Source: Flectobacillus sp. (GTDB lineage: Bacteria > Bacteroidota > Bacteroidia > Cytophagales > Spirosomataceae). From it: DNA of 7,104 nucleotides. A program made the translations under genes and the position numbers. The stretch lies in the NCBI GenBank assembly GCA_029865665.1, contig JARXAV010000229.1, forward strand, positions 1 to 7,104, given 5' to 3'. Positions 1-7,104 of this stretch are shown here, piece after piece (the stretch's first letter is position 1; every line of letters starts with the position of its first letter). The notes beneath the pieces were generated by a model. The model had not been told where the DNA came from. It made no database searches and saw only the letters and a program-made list of their open reading frames with translations.

Positions 1-2007
1 CGTTGATTGAAAACCTGTACCGTCTTTCCAGCCATACCAATCTCCTAAATTTGAATAAATTCCTTGGTACAAATAGTAATCGTTTATATCCAAGTCAGTG
101 TTTAGAATACTAGCTGATGCCGTTAGTTTTAAGTCATCCACCACTTTTGAGTTTTTCAGGAAATTTTCTTGACTAATTCTCCAACCCAATGATAGTGAAG
201 GAGATAAAGCAGCTCTGTTTGCTTCTGGCAATTTGGCTGAAACCGCATAAGCAGCACTAAAATCAGCGTAGTATTTATGATCAAAGTTATAAGTTGCCAA
301 GAAGCCTAAGTTTGCATTACTCGTTCTGTGGTAAACTTCCGATGCAGACTGTTGAAATCCGTTTGCCAATAAAACTGCAGTCAGATTATGTTTTTCACCA
401 ATTGTTTTTTCATAGTTTAATTGACTAGAAAAAGCAATTGTTTGGCGGTACGTATTAGCACTTACGTTTTGTGTTCCTGATTTTGTATCTTGACCATACA
501 CGGTAAGACTACTGATTAGGTCTGTTCCACTATAGTTATTCCAAGTAGGGGCAAAAGTTGCGTAAGTATAATTATAGGCCAATGTGTACGAAGTGGCATA
601 GTCAACAGAGAAATTAGTTTTGAAACTCAAGCCCTTCAATACATTTCTCAAATCAGCCTTGATACCTGTCGTAAACTGAAACTGTCTGTTTGCACTTTGG
701 TTATTTCCTCCTGCATAAGCCGTTGCAATTCCGTTAGTTTGGTCTAACTGCGTTCCTCCAAGAAAATATTTCCCGTCTATGATATTGTTACTGTTTGCTA
801 ATAATATTTGCGAGGCAGCATCTTCCTTTTCAATTAAATCAATTGGAATCAAAGGCGAAAATCTATTCGGTCGTATGGTAGCAGCATTATTCCAATGGTT
901 GGTATTTACCCCTCTTCCCGTATTAAAAATAGCGGTAGCATCTGCATTCAGTGAAATAAACTCATTCAGGTTTACGTCAATATTTCCACGAAAATTTAGA
1001 CGGTCTGAGGTATTGTTAGCTTTTGCCTCTCCAAAGTTTAAGAACGAACCTTGCGTGGTATAACCGATATTAGTATAGTATCTTACTCGCTCATTTCCGC
1101 CCGTAATTTCAGCGGTGGCATCATAACGGCCAAAAGAATTTGACAAATATTCAGGTGAATAGAAATCTACATTCGGATAACGATACGGGTTACGACCAGA
1201 AGAGAAGTTATATATATCATTTTCTGAATATAAATTAGTCAATCCATCATTTCTTCTTGCTTCGTTATATAGCGTCATGTACTCGCCAGATCCCAAATAC
1301 TTTGGATAACTTTTGGGAAGATTAACACCACTATTAACTCGAAGATTCAACGTATTTGTGCCAGACTTTCCTCTTTTAGTAATAATATTCACTACACCTT
1401 TTGCTGCACGGCTACCGTACAAAGCCACTGCATGTGCTCCTTTAAGAAATACAATTTGGTCGATTTCCGTTGGTGCTACGTTTCCAAGTTCACGAGGTAC
1501 GCCATCAATCATGAACAAATAACTACCCATACCCCAATTGCTATTGCCATTAAAGCCTGGTACTAAGGTTTCCATTCCATCAAGTGGAAAGGTGAAATAG
1601 TTTTTGTTTAGTAAATCTTTTACATCGACCTGTGATATTCCACTCATTAGGTCTCTTTTTTCAACATCATGGAATGGTAAACGAACATAGTCAGATTCTT
1701 GTACAACCTGCATGACAATTTCACTGATCGGCTTTGTTACCGTTACGTGATAGGTTTTGTATCCCTTTGCAGATACGGATAATACTTCATCTGATGGAAC
1801 GTCTATCGTGAATGTTCCTTGTCCATCTGTAGTAGTTGGTTGACTGTATTCGGCAGAGCAACTTACTGTAGCTCCACTAATGGGTTTTTTATCAAGCCCC
1901 AGAACGGTAGCCTTGATTTTGAAAATCGAGACATCTTGTGCAAAAATATTAGCGTTTGATAAAGCTAATAGCGTACACAAAATAGTTAGTATTTTTATAA
2001 ACTTCAT
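1..2007 (-). CDS. Divergent SusC/RagA-like TonB-dependent receptor with a short plug (3' end outside window)
   Basis: This is an outer-membrane TonB-dependent receptor, predicted to import a nutrient together with a SusD-type lipoprotein. Hand translation from the ATG at 2007 gives 669 codons without a stop to the window edge, so the rest of the barrel (about 300 or more residues for a typical SusC) is missing. Residues 1-23 form a signal peptide (Lys at 2 and 5, hydrophobic core, cleavage after IFA before Gln24). Residues 30-100 resemble a carboxypeptidase-regulatory-like Ig-fold (GATVS at 45-49, TDGQGTFTID at 60-69). The plug (about 107-216) contains FMIDGVPREL, EIDQIVFLKG and ALYGSRAAKGVVNIITKRGK, matching the SusC signature. 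It lacks the usual VVVVGYG stretch and the IRG segment. Barrel strands begin near 218. There is no STN domain. The leader is A-rich without a Shine-Dalgarno sequence. The gene lies 81 bases downstream of the SusD-like gene and is probably cotranscribed with it. Substrate unknown. The family is secure; the subfamily is inferred. Confidence 0.93.
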   Translation of the reverse strand, partial: MKFIKILTILCTLLALSNANIFAQDVSIFKIKATVLGLDKKPISGATVSCSAEYSQPTTTDGQGTFTIDVPSDEVLSVSAKGYKTYHVTVTKPISEIVMQVVQESDYVRLPFHDVEKRDLMSGISQVDVKDLLNKNYFTFPLDGMETLVPGFNGNSNWGMGSYLFMIDGVPRELGNVAPTEIDQIVFLKGAHAVALYGSRAAKGVVNIITKRGKSGTNTLNLRVNSGVNLPKSYPKYLGSGEYMTLYNEARRNDGLTNLYSENDIYNFSSGRNPYRYPNVDFYSPEYLSNSFGRYDATAEITGGNERVRYYTNIGYTTQGSFLNFGEAKANNTSDRLNFRGNIDVNLNEFISLNADATAIFNTGRGVNTNHWNNAATIRPNRFSPLIPIDLIEKEDAASQILLANSNNIIDGKYFLGGTQLDQTNGIATAYAGGNNQSANRQFQFTTGIKADLRNVLKGLSFKTNFSVDYATSYTLAYNYTYATFAPTWNNYSGTDLISSLTVYGQDTKSGTQNVSANTYRQTIAFSSQLNYEKTIGEKHNLTAVLLANGFQQSASEVYHRTSNANLGFLATYNFDHKYYADFSAAYAVSAKLPEANRAALSPSLSLGWRISQENFLKNSKVVDDLKLTASASILNTDLDINDYYLYQGIYSNLGDWYGWKDGTGFQST

Positions 2008-2040
2008 AATTTTCGTTTATCTGTTTGAGTATTGAATAGT

Positions 2041-2071
2041 AGTGATGGTAGAAGCACTCTCTACCATCACC
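2041..2071 (-). promoter_or_regulatory. Intercistronic RNA hairpin between the SusD-like gene and the second SusC-like gene
   Basis: A perfect 11-base inverted repeat, GTGATGGTAGA (2042-2052) and TCTACCATCAC (2060-2070), lies in the 81-base gap. In RNA read from the minus strand, G-U wobble pairs at both ends (2071/2041 and 2059/2053) extend it to 13 pairs around a 5-base loop. The gap contains no other recognisable signal. The hairpin starts about 17 bases after the SusD stop and ends about 33 bases before the next ATG. It is not followed by a run of U, so it does not look like a classical intrinsic terminator. It may protect or process the upstream susCD message, or partly attenuate transcription into the second receptor gene. 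The structure is seen directly; the role is inferred. Confidence 0.7.
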
Positions 2072-2088
2072 TTATACATGTTAGATGC

Positions 2089-3978
2089 TTACCATCCTGG
2101 ATTCTGCTGGAATTCCAAGTACAAGTTTACATCATTCGTCTTCAATGGTAACCAGTAATGCTTGGCTGTAAACTTACGCTCAAGAATTAATGTTTCTCTA
2201 AAGTTCAGCACCTTGTTATCCTTATCACTTTTTGTAGGATCAAGAGGAGCTGCTCTATCAAACTCAACAGATTTTTTAAGAGTGTATGGACTTTCTGCCA
2301 ATAATAACCAGCGACGTAGGTCATTGAAGCGATGTCCTTCAAAAGAAAGTTCAACAGCTCTTTCACGTCTTACTTCGCCCATAAAGGCGTCTATGTTACC
2401 CAAAAACTGTGTAGCTACTGGGCCAGCTCCTGCTCTTGTTCTAAGTACATTGATGGCCTCTACCGCAGTTTTAGCATATCCTGAAACTTTTCCATTCGCT
2501 CCACCATACGCTTGTGCAGCAGCTTCTGCATACATTAGATAAACATCAGCAAGTCTCATGTAAGGGAGATGGATGTTTAAACTTTTATCATAACTGTATC
2601 CCAAGTCATACTTATTGGCTGATCTCGGAATAAATTTATAATTCAAATAGCCTGTTCTACTTCCAGTTGCAACATCTCTATAAGTCCCTTTTGTATGTAA
2701 ATTTGCATACCTATTGATGGTTTCTGAGGCATTAGGAATACTACCATTCACTATTTTTATCCCGTCGTAGATGATGTCATTATAGAAACGAGGGTCTCTT
2801 CCTTTCCATGGGAACTCTGGATTATATCCCGATACTGGATCTGTTTTTGTGGCATCGGCAATTGGTAGTCCATTCGCCATACCGTACATATCCACATAAT
2901 TAGCAGTAGGCAGAAATTTAGTATCTCCTTCACTGACGATAAGCGGAGTGTATTGTTTTGCCGTTCCGTAAGTTGTTCCATGAGCACCATAGTATGGTCC
3001 TCTGAAAATTGCTTCTGTTGCTCCTGGAATTGCCCAGTTTTGCCCAGTAGTATAGAAGTTTGTATAATATTTATCAAACGGAACTAAACTGTATGGTGCT
3101 TGACCGCTCTCGCAAAGTTTAAGCAATTCAGCTGAAGCCTCAGCCGCTTTTTTACAATATTCAACATTATAGGTTTTACCACCACCTGAAACAGAGTTCA
3201 TTAACGGACTTCCTGCCCACAAATAGTTTTTGGCAAGATAACCAAGAGCCATTATTTTATTAATGCGAAGTACATTTTTACCTAATGTTCTCTTACCAGC
3301 TGTAGTAGCATCCCAATCTGTTGGAAGTAAATCTGCTGCTTCTCTGAAATCTTTGGCAGCTTTGTCTGCACACTCGCTATATTTCAAACGTGGCAATGTC
3401 AACTTTTGATCACCAGGTAAAACCGTATCTATGTATGGAAGTCCACCAAAATACTGCATAAACATGAAGTGATACCAACCTCTGAAGAATAATAACTGAC
3501 CTTTGATTAAATCCTTTTCTTCTTGAGTTGCATCATTCATTTTATCAAGATTGGCGAGTCCCATGTTGGCTTTACGGATTCCGTACCATCCCAATCCCCA
3601 AAGAGACTTCGTAAAACGGTCGTCATTGGTAGAGTTGTTATTTCGGTCAAGCCAGCCAGCTTGCCAGCCGTCAAAGTTTCTTTGCCATCCCCAAAAGTCA
3701 CCATTTTCAATTTTAGGTCCAAAATGTCCTACTGCTGAAACTGACATTATTTCATCATCTCCCCAGTTGAATGAACTTGTCCAATAACCGTTAGAAAAGT
3801 CAGGAATTGTGTGATATAATTCTTCTGTAAATCCTTGAAAGTTTACAAAATTTTTGTACGCATCTTTATCAGATACAGCAGCCTGCGGGTCACGGTCCAA
3901 AAACTCTTTACAAGAGGTTAATCCTGAAGTCATGGAAAGGAGCACAGCTGCAATTAAAATATTAATTTTCTTTTTCAT
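2089..3978 (-). CDS. SusD/RagB-family nutrient-binding outer-membrane lipoprotein
   Basis: This is a complete 629-residue surface lipoprotein, expected to act as the substrate-binding lid of the upstream SusC-like receptor. The signal peptide has Lys2-4, a hydrophobic core and the lipobox L20-T-S-C23; Cys23 would be lipidated. K24-E25 after it resembles the charged export signal of Bacteroidota surface lipoproteins. The N-terminal helical, TPR-like SusD region includes YGIRKANMGLANLD (132-145) and LLFFRGWYHFMFMQYFGGLP (162-181). The C-terminal SusD/RagB region includes RDPRFYNDIIYDG (394-406), LPYMRLADVYLMYAEAA (471-487), RRERAVELSFEGHRFNDLRR (537-556) and HYWLPL (607-612). It ends in NPGW, a frequent SusD ending. 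It is somewhat longer than many SusD proteins, which are often 500-600 residues. Residues 66-131 are rich in Trp. The start at 3978 is fixed by the signal peptide and sits 11 bases after the receptor stop. The ligand cannot be predicted. Confidence 0.97.
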   Translation of the reverse strand: MKKKINILIAAVLLSMTSGLTSCKEFLDRDPQAAVSDKDAYKNFVNFQGFTEELYHTIPDFSNGYWTSSFNWGDDEIMSVSAVGHFGPKIENGDFWGWQRNFDGWQAGWLDRNNNSTNDDRFTKSLWGLGWYGIRKANMGLANLDKMNDATQEEKDLIKGQLLFFRGWYHFMFMQYFGGLPYIDTVLPGDQKLTLPRLKYSECADKAAKDFREAADLLPTDWDATTAGKRTLGKNVLRINKIMALGYLAKNYLWAGSPLMNSVSGGGKTYNVEYCKKAAEASAELLKLCESGQAPYSLVPFDKYYTNFYTTGQNWAIPGATEAIFRGPYYGAHGTTYGTAKQYTPLIVSEGDTKFLPTANYVDMYGMANGLPIADATKTDPVSGYNPEFPWKGRDPRFYNDIIYDGIKIVNGSIPNASETINRYANLHTKGTYRDVATGSRTGYLNYKFIPRSANKYDLGYSYDKSLNIHLPYMRLADVYLMYAEAAAQAYGGANGKVSGYAKTAVEAINVLRTRAGAGPVATQFLGNIDAFMGEVRRERAVELSFEGHRFNDLRRWLLLAESPYTLKKSVEFDRAAPLDPTKSDKDNKVLNFRETLILERKFTAKHYWLPLKTNDVNLYLEFQQNPGW

Positions 3979-3992
3979 GATTTGATTTATTA
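3979..3992 (-). other. SusC-SusD junction with tandem stop codons
   Basis: The receptor frame ends with two consecutive in-frame TAA codons (3992-3990 and 3989-3987). Only 11 bases separate the first stop from the ATG of the SusD-like gene. The spacer reads TAAATCAAATC on the coding strand and has no Shine-Dalgarno sequence, which is usual in Bacteroidota. The spacing leaves no room for a promoter, so the two genes should share one transcript. This fits their role as two subunits of one complex. Confidence 0.85.
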
Positions 3993-6900
3993 GAAAGTGA
4001 TGTTTAAACCAAGATTATAACGTTTAACGGTAGGATATGCACCTTGTGAAGCCAAGCCCGTACCTCCCCCAAAATTATTTTCTCTATCATCTGGCATTTT
4101 GCTCCACGCTATTAAGTTATTTCCGTTCAAGTAGATTCTTAAACCTGCAAGACCTAATTTTCTACTCGCTACTGATGTGAAACTGTAAGCAATTTCTGCA
4201 TTTTTTAATCGTAAATAAGAACCGTCGAATATGTACTGAGTACCACGATAATAGTCGGCTGGTGTTGATGTCCAACGAGGAATAGGTACTCCATCAGGAT
4301 TTAATGGTGACCAATACGCACCTTCTTGATAAACTGTGTTTTTCTGATTTACCAAACTTCCCAATCCAACATTACGAGTAACATTGTTTACTCCATAGAA
4401 TTGAACAAACGCAGTCAAACCTTTCCAGTCCAATCCAAATGTAGCATTGTACGTGTTTTGAGGCCAGTTTGTATAACCATAAGGAATACGGTCTTGTGCA
4501 TCAATTACACCATCGGCATTATAATCTACAAGGTATAAGTTGCCTGGTAATTTTTGATTATCCTGAGCATTGTGTATTGTACTACCGTATAACTGATCCC
4601 AAGTATTATACTTACCTTCGCTAACATAAGAGTATTCCTGATTTATTGCTTTACCTTCTGTCTTTTGATAATCTTGTAATAACTCTGGGTTTGCTGCTTC
4701 AATGATTTTATTTTGCGTATGCGTCATGTTTAAATCAGTCCATACACGAAATTTGCCCAATGATTTACTAAAATGTAACTCAACTTCGTATCCACTTGAC
4801 TTTACTGCTCCTAAGTTTGCTACTGGTGGTGCTGCTCCATAATAAGAAGGTACATCTTGACGATTTCCTAACAAAATTTTGGTTCTGTTGTCGCTAAAAA
4901 CATCTGCTTTACCTTTTATCAAACCTTTGAACAACTCAAAATCAACCCCAACATTGAATTTTTCTGATTCTTCCCACTGAACAGTTGGATTACCCACTCC
5001 AGTTTGTCTGTATTGTGTGTATGGGCTTTGTTCTGCTGCTTCACCAGTAGTCCCTAATCTTGCTACTCCGCCGTAGTTCCATTGATCCAAGTAAGGCCAT
5101 CTAATTCCAAGGTTATCAAACCCTGTTTGCCCATAAGAAGCTCTCAATTTTAATAAATCAATAGCTTTTACAGACTTAATGAATTCCTCATTTGATAGTA
5201 CCCAGTTTACCCCTCCAGACGAGAAATAGTTGAAACGATAGTCAGGAGCGAACTGCTCTGAACCGTTATAAGCACCATTATATTCTGCTGTGAACTTGTT
5301 GTTAAACGTATAGGTTGTTCTGAATACCCAGTCTTCTCTGTACGTAGGAACAATACTTCCGTTAGCAAATACGTTTCTGTTCATCAATCCCATCGCAGTC
5401 AAGTAATGTTTTCCTGCAAATGTTTTTGCATAATTCAACTGAAATTGGTAGAATAAGCGTCGTTGACTTGCACCAATGTTACCAGCAGCTGGTGACCATC
5501 TTACACCCTCTTGAAAATCAAATCCTGTTACTCCATCTACTACTTGCTTATAGGTTACATTTCCAGTTTCTGGGTCTATCCATTTCAACTGTGCGTCATT
5601 GAACAAATCATTGATACCTCGGTTACTTTCAACGAAAGTATTATCAAAAGAGATGTTCCCTGTAAATTTCAATCCCTTTACGAGCCTACTCAAATCCTGT
5701 TCAAGCGAAAAATCCGTTGTTATCTGAGCAGTTGTAGTATTGGCAATTCCACCTAGTCCAAGTATTCTTGCTGAGTTTTCTGCCTTTTGTTCATTGGGTG
5801 AGTAAAAACCCCAAGAGCCATCTGCGTATCTTGGTAAAATAGCATCAGGAGCAGCGTTGTAAGCATCAATCCAAGGTCCATATTGATTCCCGGTGAAGCC
5901 CCAAGGAGCTTTTCTCACACCATACGAACCAGAAATGTTGGTTTTGAATAACGTACTTGACGACAACTGAAAATCAAGGTTACTACGAACGTTTAGTCGG
6001 TCAAACTCAAATCCTTGCTTGTAACCTCTGTTATTGTCGTACACTTTAAATAAATCAGCCTCGTGTAAGATATCTGCACTCGTAAAATATTTTACAAAGT
6101 CTGTTCCACCACTGATATTGATGTTAGCATTGTTGGAAATTGCATCTTTTTTAAATAGTGCATCCTCCCAGTCAACATTAGGATAACGTTCTGCTTCTGC
6201 TAGATTTGCAGGATTTCTATACTTTTGAAGGATTGCCTCTGGTAAAATGTTTCTCCAACCATCTGGTCTAGCAGCTAGTTCATATTCAATAGCTTGATTT
6301 CTGATTGTCAACCCATCGTATGAATCATACTTTTTTGGTAACTTCGAAGCTGATTTTACAATCGTATTTACCGTTGCTCTAATCGTAGCTTTACCTGTCT
6401 TTCCTCTTTTTGTAGTGATCAAGATTACACCATTAGCTCCTCTCGAACCGAACACGGCTGTTGCTGAAGCATCCTTTAAAACTGTCACGGCATCAACCGA
6501 ACTAATATCCACTGAGTTCATTGGACGTTCAACACCATCTACTAAAATAAGCGGAGCAGAGTTATTTGGACTACTAATACCACGAATGATGATTGTAGGG
6601 TCTTCTCCCCCTGGTAATCCTGTTGATGCACTAGTAATCAAACCTGGCACGTTACCTGTCAAAGCAGCACCAATACTTGATACACCTCCTGCACGTTCTA
6701 GCACTTTACCAGTCGTCTGCGTCACAGCGGCAACAACACCTTCTTTCCGCTGTTTACCATAACCTACTACTACGACTTCACCCAAGGCTGTTTGGACTTC
6801 TTCTAGCAAGACGTTCAACGTCGTTTTGTTACCTAGTAGAATTTCCTGTGTCTTATAGCCAATCGAACTAAAAACCAACGTTTCCTTTGAAGTACAAGCA

Positions 6901-7104
6901 ATCGTAAAGGCACCATCCTTGTTAGCTGTTGTTCCTCTTGTGGTTCCCTTTATGGTGATAGTCGTACCAGGTATTGTTTCTCCAGTAGTGGACTTAACCG
7001 TCCCCTTTACTGTTTGGGCTTTTAAGGAAAAAGCCGAAAACCCAATCAAAAGCGAGATAAGCCATACAAGTGAGTATAGTTTATTTCGAGCAGTTACAAT
7101 GAGT
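3990..7104 (-). CDS. SusC/RagA-family TonB-linked outer-membrane receptor (5' end outside window)
   Basis: This is a TonB-dependent outer-membrane channel that forms a nutrient-import complex with the SusD-like protein encoded directly downstream. The frame stays open to the right edge with no in-frame ATG. A TTG at 7049 is internal, because ARNKLYSLVWLISLLL precedes it and forms the front of the signal peptide, with cleavage likely after SLKA before Gln. Counting that TTG as residue 1, 1019 residues follow. Residues 14-85 form a carboxypeptidase-regulatory-like domain, followed by EVVVVGYGKQRKEG (91-104). The plug runs to about 218 with IIIRGISS (153-160), LILVDGVERP and the signature LKDASATAVFGSRGANGV (191-208). 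The barrel fills the rest, with DLLKLRASYGQTG (631-643), an acidic DYNADGVIDAQDR loop (842-854), SYLRLKN (944-950) and a C-terminal LGLNITF ending in Phe, as expected of a BAM-assembled barrel. There is no STN domain. Length is normal for SusC. Substrate unknown. Confidence 0.97.
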   Translation of the reverse strand, partial: LIVTARNKLYSLVWLISLLIGFSAFSLKAQTVKGTVKSTTGETIPGTTITIKGTTRGTTANKDGAFTIACTSKETLVFSSIGYKTQEILLGNKTTLNVLLEEVQTALGEVVVVGYGKQRKEGVVAAVTQTTGKVLERAGGVSSIGAALTGNVPGLITSASTGLPGGEDPTIIIRGISSPNNSAPLILVDGVERPMNSVDISSVDAVTVLKDASATAVFGSRGANGVILITTKRGKTGKATIRATVNTIVKSASKLPKKYDSYDGLTIRNQAIEYELAARPDGWRNILPEAILQKYRNPANLAEAERYPNVDWEDALFKKDAISNNANINISGGTDFVKYFTSADILHEADLFKVYDNNRGYKQGFEFDRLNVRSNLDFQLSSSTLFKTNISGSYGVRKAPWGFTGNQYGPWIDAYNAAPDAILPRYADGSWGFYSPNEQKAENSARILGLGGIANTTTAQITTDFSLEQDLSRLVKGLKFTGNISFDNTFVESNRGINDLFNDAQLKWIDPETGNVTYKQVVDGVTGFDFQEGVRWSPAAGNIGASQRRLFYQFQLNYAKTFAGKHYLTAMGLMNRNVFANGSIVPTYREDWVFRTTYTFNNKFTAEYNGAYNGSEQFAPDYRFNYFSSGGVNWVLSNEEFIKSVKAIDLLKLRASYGQTGFDNLGIRWPYLDQWNYGGVARLGTTGEAAEQSPYTQYRQTGVGNPTVQWEESEKFNVGVDFELFKGLIKGKADVFSDNRTKILLGNRQDVPSYYGAAPPVANLGAVKSSGYEVELHFSKSLGKFRVWTDLNMTHTQNKIIEAANPELLQDYQKTEGKAINQEYSYVSEGKYNTWDQLYGSTIHNAQDNQKLPGNLYLVDYNADGVIDAQDRIPYGYTNWPQNTYNATFGLDWKGLTAFVQFYGVNNVTRNVGLGSLVNQKNTVYQEGAYWSPLNPDGVPIPRWTSTPADYYRGTQYIFDGSYLRLKNAEIAYSFTSVASRKLGLAGLRIYLNGNNLIAWSKMPDDRENNFGGGTGLASQGAYPTVKRYNLGLNITF

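Noticed and set aside
2042..2070. Intrinsic terminator ending the SusC-SusD transcript
   Set aside because: The stem is good, but the RNA after it reads UACUAUUCAAUAC with no U-tract, and a same-strand receptor gene follows closely. Partial attenuation remains possible, but a full terminator is not supported.
2008..2088. Separate promoter for the left-hand receptor gene
   Set aside because: No TAnnTTTG -7 element, and not even a TTTG, is present on the minus strand in this gap, so read-through from upstream is the simpler explanation.
2757..3077. 106-codon minus-strand frame inside the SusD-like gene
   Set aside because: It overlaps the well-supported SusD frame on the same strand, has no recognisable domain, and has a composition expected of an out-of-frame shadow.
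1360..6430. Direct repeat between the two receptor genes around the YGSR-TTKRG coding segments (about 1365-1420 and 6390-6450)
   Set aside because: The likeness is at protein level (conserved SusC signature) with many nucleotide differences. It reflects shared family ancestry, not a recombination repeat or mobile element.
6415..6762. 115-codon plus-strand frame opposite the receptor plug
   Set aside because: It is antisense to the highly conserved plug-coding region of the SusC-like gene. Its Thr/Ala/Pro-rich product reflects the complementary codons, and it shows no domain or leader. The other plus-strand frames, for example at 779, 1313, 2162, 3551, 4326 and 5511, are rejected for the same reason.

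Overview
The window holds part of a SusC/SusD-type outer-membrane uptake locus from a member of the Bacteroidota. The evidence is a RagA/SusC TonB-linked receptor followed 11 bases later by a SusD/RagB lipoprotein, AT-rich coding sequence, A-rich leaders without Shine-Dalgarno sequences, and a lipoprotein signal typical of the phylum. A genus cannot be named from the sequence. A Cytophagales-like environmental organism is only my impression from the style of the proteins.

All three genes lie on the minus strand, so transcription runs from right to left. At the right, 7104 to 3990 encodes a canonical SusC-like receptor whose start codon lies beyond the right edge. Next, 3978 to 2089 encodes a complete 629-residue SusD-like lipoprotein. 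An 81-base gap follows, carrying a near-perfect RNA hairpin (2041-2071). At the left, 2007 to 1 encodes the first 669 residues of a second SusC-like receptor, read by hand-translation. It is open all the way to the window edge, and its C-terminal part lies outside. It belongs to a divergent branch with a shortened plug. Apart from the 81-base and 11-base gaps the window is entirely coding.

The first receptor and the SusD protein should form a TonB-energised pair, with the lipoprotein acting as a surface lid that captures an oligomeric nutrient and the receptor as the barrel that imports it. The second receptor is probably cotranscribed, perhaps at a different level because of the hairpin, and may have its own SusD partner beyond the left edge. 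No enzyme, regulator or transporter that would identify the substrate is present. Neither receptor has an STN signalling domain, so control by a FecI/FecR-type sigma/anti-sigma pair acting through these receptors is unlikely.

I found no mobile element, CRISPR array, RNA gene or clearly undescribed system. The most noteworthy points are the tandem of two dissimilar SusC receptors, the short plug of the second, and the intercistronic hairpin.
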